This document shows positions 1 to 8,735 of a DNA stretch of 64,000 nucleotides, in pieces. The position numbers and the translations under genes were made by a program. This DNA is from an uncultured Granulosicoccaceae bacterium (GTDB lineage: Bacteria > Pseudomonadota > Gammaproteobacteria > Granulosicoccales > Granulosicoccaceae): the NCBI GenBank assembly GCA_937922945.1, contig CAKZUP010000104.1, forward strand, positions 1 through 64,000, written 5' to 3'. The notes under the pieces were generated by a model. It saw only the letters and a list, made by a program, of their open reading frames with translations. It was not told the DNA's origin and ran no database searches. Position 1 is the stretch's first letter. Each line of letters opens with the position of its first letter.

Positions 1-1
1 T

Positions 2-118
2 ATTCCTGTTAGACCCAATCCGAATAAACACCCTGCATTAGCTCAACAACCACAGATTAACGTCCCTTTATGGAGGGACTCAAGCAACACGCATTTTAAC
101 AACAGAAACACTGGATAA
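2..118 (+). CDS. C-terminal fragment of an unknown protein (cut by window edge)
   Basis: An open frame runs from the first bases of the window for 38 codons to a TAA at 116-118. The peptide is rich in Asn, Pro and Gln and ends in ...NNRNTG. No domain can be recognised. The open frame is short enough to occur by chance, so this is only a possible 3' end of a gene lying to the left, perhaps in the same operon as the sulfotransferase-like gene that follows about 100 bases later. Confidence 0.35.
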   Translation: MPVRPNPNKHPALAQQPQINVPLWRDSSNTHFNNRNTG

Positions 119-216
119 CCATTGATACAATCAAGCAATATTCGAATCTTTACCTATGGCAGGTTAATTGCTTCGACTTGGTTTTAGAACCGTTTGTCGC
201 AGCAAGGATAAATCCG

Positions 217-1098
217 ATGGTGGTGATTATAGTAGGCATAAATCGTGGTGGTACGTCTGCTATTACGGCTTCACTTCACAGCCTGTGCATTCCTCTCGGG
301 GATAAGGCAAAACCACCGATTTTCGAGGACGATGTTCTGGCCGAGCTATTCAGGAGAAAAGACTGGTCTCAATTTAAGCGTGTCGCGGAAAAATACGATA
401 AACAACACGGTTTGTGGGCGTGGAAACTCCCAGATTCGATTAATATGCTAAATCGAGTTGATAAGTTGTTCAGTGATAAGAAATATATATTCGTTTTCCG
501 TGATTTAGTTGCTGTAGCCAATAGAAAAGAGGACACCCTGGGTCAAGACAAGAGTATCACCATGGCTCGCGATATTAAACGATACAGTAAAGCGATCAAG
601 CACTATGTCAAACACCCTGACTCATCCATGCTGGTTTCCTACGAAAAACTATTGACCGACACAGAATCATATGCCGTCCAATTGCTGACTTTTCTCGGAA
701 TGGATATAACAGACGAGAACAAGCAGGCCATCGCTAGCTCAATATCAATTAGTCCGGCGGAATACTCCGACTGGGCTGATAACTCGCGTCACGTTCGAGA
801 ACTTGCGATGCAAAAAATGCAAGGACATCTTGATATAGTTGATGGCAAACAGGCTGCCGGATGGGTATTAAATTCTGACAATGATCACCCGTTAGAAGTA
901 AGCTTGCAAATTGAAGGCAAAGTCGCGCAAACAACCATTGCAGATGACTACAGGAAAGATCTGATTGAAGCTGGTCTATCGGTCCACGGTAGGCATGGGT
1001 TTAAATTCGACTTGCCAGCTGATGTAGGTAAAAACACTAGAATCTCGGTAATAGACTCTGCCAGTGGTGTAGTAGTACCGCCAGTGCATATCGTTTAG
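217..1098 (+). CDS. Sulfotransferase-like P-loop protein with a C-terminal accessory domain
   Basis: About 293 residues. The N-terminus carries a P-loop-like PAPS-binding motif (VGINRGGTSAIT), followed by a segment with KYIFVFRD, comparable to the sulfotransferase 3'-phosphosulfate region, and SYEKLL, which fits the fold of bacterial sulfotransferases. Residues from about 205 on form a second domain with GWVLN and HGFKFDLP motifs; this type of module is found attached to glycosyltransferases and sulfotransferases of surface polysaccharide loci. The open frame begins at a TTG at 178, but the ATG at 217 is preferred because AAGGA lies 8 bases upstream and the P-loop follows immediately. It probably modifies a surface glycan or lipid; the substrate cannot be inferred. 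No polysaccharide genes are visible to its right. Confidence 0.7.
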   Translation: MVVIIVGINRGGTSAITASLHSLCIPLGDKAKPPIFEDDVLAELFRRKDWSQFKRVAEKYDKQHGLWAWKLPDSINMLNRVDKLFSDKKYIFVFRDLVAVANRKEDTLGQDKSITMARDIKRYSKAIKHYVKHPDSSMLVSYEKLLTDTESYAVQLLTFLGMDITDENKQAIASSISISPAEYSDWADNSRHVRELAMQKMQGHLDIVDGKQAAGWVLNSDNDHPLEVSLQIEGKVAQTTIADDYRKDLIEAGLSVHGRHGFKFDLPADVGKNTRISVIDSASGVVVPPVHIV

Positions 1099-1122
1099 CC
1101 GCTAACGTCGGCTTCTAGGTTT

Positions 1123-1350
1123 TTATTCGCCTATAGTCTCAGTCGAATGCCTTGATAGTTCTTCAAAAGACTGAAGCCACGTTTTCTTAGTTTCGGGGAT
1201 ACTTTTCTTTACTGGTTCGTTAAAGCCAGAAACGATAGTGTCAATATCAAATGTAAATCCCCAAGAAATGCTGGTTGAAAACTCCCCAATTTGAGGCTTT
1301 TCGCGGGTTTTCGGGCTCCGCTGATACGGCAATTTTATTTGTTCTGCCAC
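1123..1350 (-). CDS. Possible small protein of unknown function
   Basis: 75 codons starting with GTG, converging on the sulfotransferase-like gene. The product is hydrophilic with mixed composition (GFTFDIDTIVSGF in the middle) and has no signal peptide or recognisable domain. An AGAG lies just upstream of the GTG but is too close to be a good ribosome site. It may be a real lineage-specific gene or chance; nothing else explains these bases. Confidence 0.3.
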   Translation of the reverse strand: MAEQIKLPYQRSPKTREKPQIGEFSTSISWGFTFDIDTIVSGFNEPVKKSIPETKKTWLQSFEELSRHSTETIGE

Positions 1351-1654
1351 TCTCTACAACCACCAAGGACGCTCTCGGCTACAGCCAGCTAACGCTATAG
1401 GCCGTTCTTCAGCAATATATCCCAATTTTCTGTGATTCTGATCACGTCGTTCTGCTTATTCCAGCGGGTTTACAGAAACGTATATTTCCCGCAAATCGCC
1501 GGCAAAGGTGGTACCCGATACTGTTTCACATGGAGACGCACTTAAGCGCATTCAACGACCAGATCGACTTGAGATACACGAGATCGAAAGAACAAGATAC
1601 ACATATTAATTAACTAAATACACATTCACACTAAATCGAAAAGGATACATACTT
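1351..1654. other. Intergenic region upstream of the BON gene pair
   Basis: 304 bases without a convincing gene. It contains a near-consensus CRP/Vfr-type palindrome at 1431-1446 and a TATATT at 1481-1486 that could serve as a -10 element, although its -35 partner is poor. The last 70 bases are AT-rich and end in AAAAGGA, a Shine-Dalgarno site before the first BON gene. It most likely holds the promoter and a long leader of the BON pair. Confidence 0.5.
1431..1446 (+). promoter_or_regulatory. Candidate CRP/Vfr binding site
   Basis: TGTGATTCTGATCACG matches the consensus TGTGA-N6-TCACA in nine of ten defined positions. It lies about 210 bases before the first BON gene and on no coding strand. 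A cAMP-receptor type regulator could act here, but no promoter at a canonical distance is obvious. Confidence 0.45.
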
Positions 1655-1927
1655 ATGAAAACTCCAATCAAAACTTTTGCTGCTGCTATCGCTCTAAGTG
1701 CTCTTGTTGCAGGCCCGGCTTCTGCCATGGTTTCACAAGGTGATGTGACTCGCGACATTCTTTCAGCAGTAGGTTCCGGCTCTAACGTCATTGTGTCTGT
1801 TGATGGGGACACCGTGACTTTGCAAGGCTACTTCGCTGACTCAAGCGCCAAGAGCAAGGCACTACAAGCCGCACAGAATGCTGAAGGTATAGAGCGAGTG
1901 ATTAACCACGCTGTGAAGTCTAACTAA
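1655..1927 (+). CDS. Secreted BON-domain protein, copy 1
   Basis: 90 residues. Residues 1-24 are a Sec signal peptide (KTFAAAIALSALVAGPASA) cut before MVSQGD. The mature protein of about 66 residues is a single BON domain, with DVTRDILSAV, a central DGDTVTLQGYF strand pair and the closing EGIERVINH. BON domains occur in periplasmic and outer-membrane proteins such as OsmY and are thought to bind membranes or partner proteins. The start is supported by AAAAGGA 10 bases upstream. The gene is followed after 71 bases by an almost identical copy whose product differs only at residue 4 (Pro here, Ser there). Confidence 0.85.
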   Translation: MKTPIKTFAAAIALSALVAGPASAMVSQGDVTRDILSAVGSGSNVIVSVDGDTVTLQGYFADSSAKSKALQAAQNAEGIERVINHAVKSN

Positions 1928-1998
1928 TCGCGGCAGTACAACCAGACACTTTTTAAAACTTGAACATAAAACTAACTTAACTAACAGGCTATTTAATT

Positions 1999-2271
1999 AT
2001 GAAAACTTCAATCAAAACTTTCGCTGCTGCTATCGCTCTGAGTGCTCTTGTTGCAGGCCCGGCTTCTGCCATGGTTTCACAAGGTGATGTGACTCGCGAC
2101 ATTCTTTCAGCTGTAGGTTCCGGCTCTAACGTCATTGTCTCTGTTGATGGGGACACCGTGACTTTGCAAGGCTACTTCGCTGACTCGAGCGCCAAGAGCA
2201 AAGCACTACAAGCTGCACAGAATGCTGAAGGTATTGAGCGAGTGATTAACCACGCGGTTAAGTCCAACTAA
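1999..2271 (+). CDS. Secreted BON-domain protein, copy 2
   Basis: 90 residues, identical to the preceding gene product except Ser at residue 4. It has the same signal peptide and single BON domain. The coding sequences differ by a handful of mostly silent changes, whereas the sequences before the start and after the stop are unrelated; the similarity stops at the gene boundaries. This looks like a recent tandem duplication or ongoing gene conversion. It is the last gene before a strong terminator, so both copies are probably on one transcript. Confidence 0.85.
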   Translation: MKTSIKTFAAAIALSALVAGPASAMVSQGDVTRDILSAVGSGSNVIVSVDGDTVTLQGYFADSSAKSKALQAAQNAEGIERVINHAVKSN

Positions 2272-2310
2272 CTCGGATTGTATGAAAACATCAACAGCCA
2301 ATGCGCTTGA

Positions 2311-2343
2311 TTAAAAAAGACCGGCAATAGCCGGTCTTTTTGC
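2311..2343 (+). terminator. Rho-independent terminator after the BON pair
   Basis: A-rich tract followed by the hairpin AGACCGGC-AATA-GCCGGTCT and a T run. The flanking A and T tracts pair as well, so it could work in both directions. Confidence 0.9.
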
Positions 2344-2440
2344 ATTCGAACGTAAATAAACCCCAATCTGTTCCGGTCCAATCAACACCGAAACAGCACC
2401 CGTTCGTAATTTGCCAAAAGCCAGCTTCCACGAAAACTCA

Positions 2441-2500
2441 GCGCCAAGCAGGATCGAGCGCTAATGCAATTGCGCTCGACCATGGTCGGCGGTTCGATCC
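2441..2500. repeat. Degenerate tRNA-derived repeat, distal copy
   Basis: This copy contains a GGATCGA...TCGATCC foldback, an inner GAGCGC/GCGCTC stem and the perfect palindrome CGACCATGGTCG. It aligns with 2556-2621 at an offset of about 121 bases and, more loosely, with the 3' half of the tRNA-Ala gene. The anticodon arm is missing, so it cannot be a working tRNA. Confidence 0.65.
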
Positions 2501-2555
2501 AAGCGAAAGTTAATGAGGTGCTGAAATCCAACCCAAAAATTAAACACAATAAGGT

Positions 2556-2621
2556 TGGTGGAGCTAGGCGGGATAGAACGCCCAGTGCAACTGCGCTCGA
2601 CCATGGTCGGCAGTTCGATCC
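2556..2621. repeat. Degenerate tRNA-derived repeat, proximal copy
   Basis: On the minus strand it ends with the T-arm and acceptor 3' half of tRNA-Ala including CCA, with one change in the T loop. On its other side it carries a T-arm-like stretch in the opposite orientation (GTTCGATCC on the plus strand). The spacer up to the true tRNA repeats the spacer between the two degenerate copies (shared CAACCCAA and AAGGTT), giving a period near 120 bases. Confidence 0.65.
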
Positions 2622-2675
2622 GCGTAATCTAATGTAATGCTGAAGTTCAACCCAAGAATCAGACGTACGAAGGTT

Positions 2676-2751
2676 TGGTGGAGCTAGGCGGGATCGAACC
2701 GCCGACCTCTTGCGTGCCACGCAAGCGCTCTCCCAGCTGAGCTATAGCCCC
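2676..2751 (-). tRNA. alaW: tRNA-Ala (anticodon GGC)
   Basis: 76 bases including an encoded CCA end. The minus strand reads as a full cloverleaf: acceptor GGGGCTA/TAGCTCC with discriminator A, D-arm GCTC...GAGC, anticodon stem CTTGC/GCAAG with loop GTGGCAC (anticodon GGC), and T-arm GGCGG-TTCGATC-CCGCC. It lies 43 bases downstream of gltX on the same strand. tRNA-Ala(GGC) genes also sit next to gltX in Escherichia coli, so the pairing is an old one; the symbol is by that analogy. Confidence 0.97.
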
Positions 2752-2794
2752 ATCGAAGTGGAGCCGTGAAGATTAGTGTGCCGCGCCCGAGCTG

Positions 2795-4207
2795 TCAAGC
2801 TTCGGGAGCGTTTTCGCACACGCTAATGGCTGCCTTTATTCGCTGCAGCACAGCATCTTTGCCGATAAGCGCCAGAGTGCGGTCCATATCAGGCGAAGCG
2901 GTTCCACCGGTAATCGCCAAACGCAGGGGCTGGCCGAGCTTTCCGTAGCCGATTTCCAGCTGCTCAACCGTCTCGTTCATGGCGGCCTGTATCGACTCGG
3001 CGTCCCACGACGACAAGCCCTCAAACGCCTCACCAATCGCCACCAACACAGGAGCAGTAGCGACTTTAAACTGCTTTTTACTGGCCTTGGCATCGTACTC
3101 TGAAGGCGCTTTATAAAAATAACTCGCAGCGGCAGCCATCTCGACTAAAGTCTTCGAGCGCTCACGCAGCAAATCTGCAACATCACCCAGCTCAGGGCCA
3201 GCTGCAACATCAACACCTGTTGCCACAACATAAGGCTCAAGAGCCGCTGCCAATTCAGACTGGGGTGTGTTCTGTAGATAATGCTGACTAACCCAATCCA
3301 GTTTCTTGTTATCAAACACCGAACCCGAGCGATTAACCGCATCCAGCGAAAACAACGATGTCATTTCAGCCATGCTGAACAACTCCTGATCCTGATGCGA
3401 CCAACCCAGCCGTACAAGATAATTCAACAAAGCTTCAGGTTGATACCCGTCTTCCTGGTATTGCATAACGCTAACGGCTCCATGGCGTTTTGATAACCGC
3501 TTACCATCTTCACCCAGAATCATCGGTAAATGCGCGTATACAGGCAGCTCTGCACCAAGCGCTTGCAGAATATTAATTTGCCTTGGTGTGTTATTCACAT
3601 GATCATCACCGCGAATAACATGCGAAATACGCATATCCATATCATCCACCACCACCGTTAAGTTATACGTTGGCGTGCCATCGGAGCGCATAATAATCAG
3701 ATCATCAAGCTCGGTATTACTCACCACAATATCGCCTTTAACCGCATCTTTAATCACTACATCGCCATCGAGCGGGTTACGAAAACGCACCACCGGCTCC
3801 ACGCCTGCAGGTGGCGAGTCGGTTCTGTCTCGCCAGTAGCCGTTGTATCGAGGCTTTTGTTTATTCTTCATGGCCTCTTCACGCATGGCGTCGAGCTCTT
3901 CGCGGGAGCAATAACAATGGTAGGCATGGCCCGACTCAAGCAGCTGGGCCACCACTTCGCGATAGCGATCAAAGCGTTGAGTTTGGTAGAAAGGCCCTTC
4001 GTCGTAGTCCAGGCCAAGCCATTGCATGCCGTCAAGTATGGCTTGCACCGATTCCTCGGTTGAGCGCTCTCGGTCGGTGTCCTCAATTCGAAGCACAAAT
4101 TCACCACCGTGCTGGCGCGCGAATAGATAGCAAAATAGCGCTGTGCGAGCACCACCGATGTGTAAATAGCCCGTAGGGCTTGGAGCGAACCGGGTTCGAA
4201 CTGACAT
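2795..4207 (-). CDS. gltX: Glutamate--tRNA ligase
   Basis: 470 residues, usual for the bacterial enzyme. It charges tRNA-Glu with glutamate using ATP in the cytoplasm. The class I signatures are present: HIGG near residue 17 ([14 protein letters not shown]) and KRLSKRHGA, the KMSKS equivalent, near residue 240. The C-terminal anticodon-binding helical domain is complete. The open frame extends 78 codons further upstream, but the ATG at 4207 is chosen because homologues begin with [11 protein letters not shown] or similar; the extension overlaps the divergent phosphatase gene and resembles nothing. The tRNA-Ala gene follows on the same strand. Confidence 0.97.
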   Translation of the reverse strand: MSVRTRFAPSPTGYLHIGGARTALFCYLFARQHGGEFVLRIEDTDRERSTEESVQAILDGMQWLGLDYDEGPFYQTQRFDRYREVVAQLLESGHAYHCYCSREELDAMREEAMKNKQKPRYNGYWRDRTDSPPAGVEPVVRFRNPLDGDVVIKDAVKGDIVVSNTELDDLIIMRSDGTPTYNLTVVVDDMDMRISHVIRGDDHVNNTPRQINILQALGAELPVYAHLPMILGEDGKRLSKRHGAVSVMQYQEDGYQPEALLNYLVRLGWSHQDQELFSMAEMTSLFSLDAVNRSGSVFDNKKLDWVSQHYLQNTPQSELAAALEPYVVATGVDVAAGPELGDVADLLRERSKTLVEMAAAASYFYKAPSEYDAKASKKQFKVATAPVLVAIGEAFEGLSSWDAESIQAAMNETVEQLEIGYGKLGQPLRLAITGGTASPDMDRTLALIGKDAVLQRIKAAISVCENAPEA

Positions 4208-4295
4208 GAGCTGTTGTGGTTGTAGACTGACTCGCGGATTGTAGCAAAGCCCATCCGGTATACTGACAATTAGTTCGTCAAAGAAACACAATTCC

Positions 4296-5048
4296 ATGCC
4301 CGAAAACAGAGCTGAAGCGGTCCAAAAACCAACAAACTGGTTCTCGCGTGCAGCTACGGCCGTTGGCCATGTGCGAAAAATCAATGAAGATTCGTTTCTC
4401 GATGCCAGCGAGATTGGCCTGTGGGTCGTCGCCGATGGCATGGGCGGACACAGCCGTGGTGATCGTGCCAGTCAGGAAATCATTGCCCAGCTGCACAACT
4501 TCAAGCCCTCCAACTCCATCCGTGCCGATGTCGATAACATTATAGAAAGGCTGGAAAAGGCCAATACCTTTTGCCGCTTGCAACTCGACGGCAAAGTCAT
4601 GGGCAGCACGGTTGCGCTGCTCTACATACACAGGGGAATAGCACACGCCATTTGGGCAGGCGATAGCCGCTTGTATCGATTACGCGGCGGCAGCTTGCAA
4701 CAACTTACCGACGATCACAGCCTGGTTGGTGAGCTGGCCCGCTTGGGCGAACTCACTGAAGATGAGGCAGAGAACCACCCGTCTGCCAATGTGATTACCC
4801 GGGCAGTTGGCGTTAGCGATGATCTTGATTTACAAATGCGTCAGGTGGAACTGCAGCCGGGTGATCGGTTTTTATTGTGCAGCGACGGATTATTCAAAGA
4901 TGTGCAGCGCGGTGAAGTACAGGAGAATCTGGCCATGCCATCGCTTGAACAAGCACTTGATAAAATGATGAAGCTGGCGTTACGTCGCGGTGGCACCGAC
5001 AACGTAACGGCCATTGTAGTTCAACTCAGCACAGACTTTACCGTTTAA
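4296..5048 (+). CDS. PP2C-family serine/threonine phosphatase
   Basis: 250 residues forming one PP2C catalytic domain. All metal-binding motifs are visible: NEDSF near residue 30, ADGMGGH near residue 45, GSTV, the AGDSR strand, LTDDHS, CSDGL and the final GGTDNVT. It should remove phosphate from Ser/Thr proteins in the cytoplasm with Mn or Mg. It is transcribed away from gltX (88 bases between starts) and converges on clpB with 15 bases between stops. Relatives often pair with a Hanks-type kinase or a type VI secretion cluster; neither is in this window, so its substrate is unknown. Confidence 0.93.
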   Translation: MPENRAEAVQKPTNWFSRAATAVGHVRKINEDSFLDASEIGLWVVADGMGGHSRGDRASQEIIAQLHNFKPSNSIRADVDNIIERLEKANTFCRLQLDGKVMGSTVALLYIHRGIAHAIWAGDSRLYRLRGGSLQQLTDDHSLVGELARLGELTEDEAENHPSANVITRAVGVSDDLDLQMRQVELQPGDRFLLCSDGLFKDVQRGEVQENLAMPSLEQALDKMMKLALRRGGTDNVTAIVVQLSTDFTV

Positions 5049-5063
5049 CGAAAGCTCACTCGC

Positions 5064-7676
5064 CTAATGCACACTCGCCGCACTAGGCACGAGTTCTTTA
5101 TCATCAAAAGCAAGCTTGCCATCGACGACGTTTACATAGACCTTTTCGCCAGGCTCAAACTTGCCCGAAAGAATTAACTGCGCCAGCGGGTTTTCCAGTT
5201 CCTGCTGAATGGCACGTTTTAACGGGCGCGCACCGTACACTGGATCGAAGCCTGCATCGCCGACAAAATCCAGCGCTTCATCGGTTATCACTAATTCAAG
5301 CGATCGTTCGGCCAACCGTTTGCTAAGCTGCTTCATTTGAATACCACAGATCATGCGGATGCTCTCGCGAGATAAAGGCCTGAACACCACAGACTCATCG
5401 ATACGGTTGATAAACTCCGGCCTGAAGTGTTGACCAACGATATCCATCACAGCATCTTTCATGGCACCGTAGTTATCGTTACCCGCTAGTTCCTGAATAA
5501 CGTGGCTGCCTAAGTTCGATGTCATCACTATCACCGTGTTACGAAAATCCACCGTGCGACCTTGACCATCGGTTAATCGCCCATCGTCGAGTACTTGCAA
5601 TAAAATATTGAATACATCTGAATGAGCCTTTTCGACTTCATCAAGCAAAATAACCGAATACGGTTTTCTGCGCACAGCCTCGGTTAAGTATCCGCCCTCT
5701 TCATAGCCAACATAGCCCGGAGGTGCACCAATTAGTCTTGCCACCGAGTGCTTTTCCATGAATTCAGACATATCCAAACGCACCATGGCATCGCTGCTTT
5801 CAAACATAAATGCGGCAAGCGTTTTGGTTAGCTCGGTTTTACCCACGCCTGTTGGCCCTAAAAACAGGAATGAACCAATGGGGCGTTTAGGATCGGACAA
5901 ACCCGCACGCGAGCGCCGAATAGCATCGGACACCGCTTCAACCGCTTCGCCCTGACCTACTACGTGTTTACTGAGTTCTGCTTCCATGCGCAAGAGCTTC
6001 TCTTTTTCGCCCTCAAGCATTTTGGTAACCGGAATCCCCGTCCACTTGGATACAACACTGGCAATTTCATCGCTGTTCACTTTATTGCGCAGCAATTGCA
6101 TTTCATCTTGATCAGCATCGTCTAATGCGCTTTCAAGTTTTTTCTCCAACTCAGGTATCTGACCGTATTGAAGCTCCGACATACGTGCCAAATCGCCTGC
6201 TCGTCTTGCGGTTTCAAATTCCAGGCGGACCCGTTCCAGTTCTTCCTTAACGCTGCTTGCACCCTGAACCGATGCTTTCTCCGCATTCCAGATTTCTTCT
6301 AAGTCGGCATACTCTTTTTCAACACCAGCGATATCATCATCCAGATCGGATAAGCGCCGCTTCGATGCATCGTCAGTTTCTTTCGCTAATGCTTCGCGTT
6401 CAATTTTAAGTTGTATGACCCTGCGTTCCAGCTTATCCAGCTCTTCGGGTTTGGAATCGATTTCCATACGAATATGAGACGCAGCCTCGTCGATAAGATC
6501 AATGGCTTTGTCGGGCAGTTGTCGATCACTAATGTAGCGATGCGATAATGTTGCCGCTGCAACAATAGCCGGGTCGGTAATTTCAACGCCATGGTGCACT
6601 TCGTATTTTTCTTTTAAGCCACGCAGAATGGCGATGGTGTCTTCCACGCTGGGCTCATCAACCAGAATTTTCTGGAACCGACGCTCTAATGCCGCATCCT
6701 TTTCCACGTATTGTCGGTATTCATCGAGTGTTGTCGCACCAATACAATGCAACTCACCGCGCGCTAACGCAGGTTTTAGCATGTTGCCGGCATCCATTGA
6801 ACCTTCAGCTTTACCGGCACCCACCATGGTATGTAACTCATCGATGAACAGAATCACCTGGCCTTCCTGCTTGGCCAGATCGTTTAATACCGCTTTTAAT
6901 CGCTCTTCAAAATCGCCACGGAATTTTGCACCCGCTATCAACGAACCCATATCGAGTGAGAGCACTCGTTTGTTTTTAACACCTTCGGGCACTTCGCCAT
7001 CGACGATACGCTGAGCAAGCCCTTCAACCAACGCCGTTTTACCAACGCCAGGTTCACCAATTATCACTGGGTTATTTTTACGGCGGCGTTGCAACACCTG
7101 GATAGCACGACGAATTTCATCATCGCGACCAATAACCGGGTCGATCTTGCCTTGCTCTGCCCGCTCAGTTAAATCGATGGTGTATTTTTCCAATGCCTTA
7201 CGCTGGTCTTCAGCGTTGGGGTCGTTCACCGGCTGATCACCATGCACATCTTTAATGGTCTTTTCAACGGCCTCAAGATTAGCGCCGTTTTCAATCATTA
7301 ATTTGGCCAATGAATTCTTTTTATCATCGAGCGCGGCAGTAACAAACACTTCAGAAGAAATATATTGATCACCACGTTGTTGCGATCGCTTGTCCGTCAG
7401 GTTTAGCAAGCGGTTCAATTCGTTCGATACGTGCAACTGGCCACCACTACCAGAGACTTGTGCCATGTTGTCGAGTAGCGTATCAATGCCGGCGCGCAAG
7501 CCATTCACGTTCACACCAGATTGTGCGAGTAGCGGACGCACACCGCTGCCATCCTGATCAAGAAAGGCTGCCATTAAATGCGTTGGCTCAATAAACTGAT
7601 GATCGCGCCCCAGAGCCATCGACTGCGCTTCTTGTAAACCCAGCTGAAATTTGCTGGTTAGTTTATCCATTCTCAT
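5064..7676 (-). CDS. clpB: ATP-dependent chaperone ClpB
   Basis: 870 residues. ClpB is a hexameric AAA+ disaggregase that works with DnaK to rescue aggregated proteins after heat shock. In order: the Clp N-domain (residues 1-145, [13 protein letters not shown]), first ATPase with Walker A GEPGVGKT near 205, the long coiled-coil M-domain (about 400-530), second ATPase with GPTGVGKT near 610, and the C-terminal D2-small domain. The start at 7676 gives [10 protein letters not shown], matching homologues, with AAGAGGA upstream; the frame is open 12 codons further. It is expected to be heat-induced, but I see no clear sigma-32 promoter in the 235 bases upstream. Confidence 0.97.
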   Translation of the reverse strand: MRMDKLTSKFQLGLQEAQSMALGRDHQFIEPTHLMAAFLDQDGSGVRPLLAQSGVNVNGLRAGIDTLLDNMAQVSGSGGQLHVSNELNRLLNLTDKRSQQRGDQYISSEVFVTAALDDKKNSLAKLMIENGANLEAVEKTIKDVHGDQPVNDPNAEDQRKALEKYTIDLTERAEQGKIDPVIGRDDEIRRAIQVLQRRRKNNPVIIGEPGVGKTALVEGLAQRIVDGEVPEGVKNKRVLSLDMGSLIAGAKFRGDFEERLKAVLNDLAKQEGQVILFIDELHTMVGAGKAEGSMDAGNMLKPALARGELHCIGATTLDEYRQYVEKDAALERRFQKILVDEPSVEDTIAILRGLKEKYEVHHGVEITDPAIVAAATLSHRYISDRQLPDKAIDLIDEAASHIRMEIDSKPEELDKLERRVIQLKIEREALAKETDDASKRRLSDLDDDIAGVEKEYADLEEIWNAEKASVQGASSVKEELERVRLEFETARRAGDLARMSELQYGQIPELEKKLESALDDADQDEMQLLRNKVNSDEIASVVSKWTGIPVTKMLEGEKEKLLRMEAELSKHVVGQGEAVEAVSDAIRRSRAGLSDPKRPIGSFLFLGPTGVGKTELTKTLAAFMFESSDAMVRLDMSEFMEKHSVARLIGAPPGYVGYEEGGYLTEAVRRKPYSVILLDEVEKAHSDVFNILLQVLDDGRLTDGQGRTVDFRNTVIVMTSNLGSHVIQELAGNDNYGAMKDAVMDIVGQHFRPEFINRIDESVVFRPLSRESIRMICGIQMKQLSKRLAERSLELVITDEALDFVGDAGFDPVYGARPLKRAIQQELENPLAQLILSGKFEPGEKVYVNVVDGKLAFDDKELVPSAASVH

Positions 7677-7911
7677 CGGAAATCCTCTTCGGAATCTCGC
7701 CACAGGCGACATTCACATCAAATGCTGTTCGTAATGCACGGCGACTAAACTTGTCTGACTACTCACTTATGTCAACGCCAATATCCCAAAGCAACTATGG
7801 CGCTGCAAATATGGCAGTGTAAAGCCGACTTACCCAATGATCAGAACATAGAGCTGATCAGGCTTATTTCAACTCACTCGTCTGCGTTCAATGCGTTAAT
7901 TTGGTGATTGT

Positions 7912-8709
7912 TCACGCAATCCAGACAAGCGTTGCCATACGACCACTGGCTTTACCGTCGCGACGATAGGAATGAAACAGTTCAGGCTGTGAGTAGGTGC
8001 AGTATTCGCCACCCGTGATGCTAACGCGCCGATATTGCTGCAAAGACAAACGGGCCAGCGCATAGATATCAGCCATAAACTTATTCCCACCTGCCGGTTT
8101 AAATGCTTTGGCATTGTGTTTATCGCGAGCCAGAAATGCATCAACCACATCGGTTCCAACTTCAAACGCATCAGGACCTATCGCTGGACCTAACCAGGCG
8201 TGCAACTCATCTTCTTCTGAGAAATGCGCTAAACCACTTTGTAGAACTCCATCAGCCAATCCACGCCACCCTGCATGGATTACCGATACCGCAGTGCCGG
8301 TTTCATTAGTGATAACCACCGGCAAGCAATCGGCTGTACTAACAGCCAACACCTGGTTGGCTTCGCGTGTAAAACTACCGTCGGCTTCAAGCACGTTTTC
8401 CTTCTGATGGTAACAATCGATGAACGCCACATCGCGGCCATGCACTTGATTTAACCAGTGTGGTGTTTGCGGTGCATTAATGGCTTCGACCAGCAAGGCG
8501 CGGTTGCGCTGTACATGCTTTGGGTTATCGTTCACGCTCGATCCAATGTTCATGGCATTGTAGGGTGCTTCACTGACACCACCAGCTCGGGTGCTGGTAA
8601 ACACATGGATATTAGATGGTGCTGCCCAATCGGGACGAATGGTTTTCACCTTCGAAAGCGCAGCCTTGGTTGTATCAGTATTCGGGTTATCCGCAACGTT
8701 TTTCATCAT
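7912..8709 (-). CDS. pgeF: Purine nucleoside phosphorylase / YfiH (LACC1) family protein
   Basis: 265 residues. The family phosphorolyses or deaminates purine nucleosides and, in E. coli, edits peptidoglycan precursors carrying L-Ser. The zinc-site motifs NQVHG, TADCLPV and HAGWRGL are all present. It lies downstream of rluD with 26 bases between, the classic rluD-pgeF-clpB order of gammaproteobacteria, and is probably co-transcribed with rluD. The two adjacent ATGs at 8709 and 8706 cannot be told apart. Confidence 0.93.
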   Translation of the reverse strand: MMKNVADNPNTDTTKAALSKVKTIRPDWAAPSNIHVFTSTRAGGVSEAPYNAMNIGSSVNDNPKHVQRNRALLVEAINAPQTPHWLNQVHGRDVAFIDCYHQKENVLEADGSFTREANQVLAVSTADCLPVVITNETGTAVSVIHAGWRGLADGVLQSGLAHFSEEDELHAWLGPAIGPDAFEVGTDVVDAFLARDKHNAKAFKPAGGNKFMADIYALARLSLQQYRRVSITGGEYCTYSQPELFHSYRRDGKASGRMATLVWIA

Positions 8710-8735
8710 GGCTTTTTCTGTTAAATCACCGCGTT

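Noticed and set aside
2441-2621. Additional tRNA genes
   Set aside because: The degenerate copies lack anticodon arms and cannot fold as tRNA; recorded as repeats.
2400-2760. Integrated element at the tRNA-Ala 3' end
   Set aside because: tRNA 3' duplications can mark integration sites, but only ~120 bases separate the copies and no integrase or foreign genes are present.
2795-4441. Longer gltX starting at 4441
   Set aside because: The extra 78 residues match no GltX, overlap the start of the divergent phosphatase gene and have no ribosome site.
7838-7860. TGATCAG/CTGATCA inverted repeat between pgeF and clpB as a terminator
   Set aside because: Arms are present, but no T run follows in the direction of pgeF transcription; function not supported.
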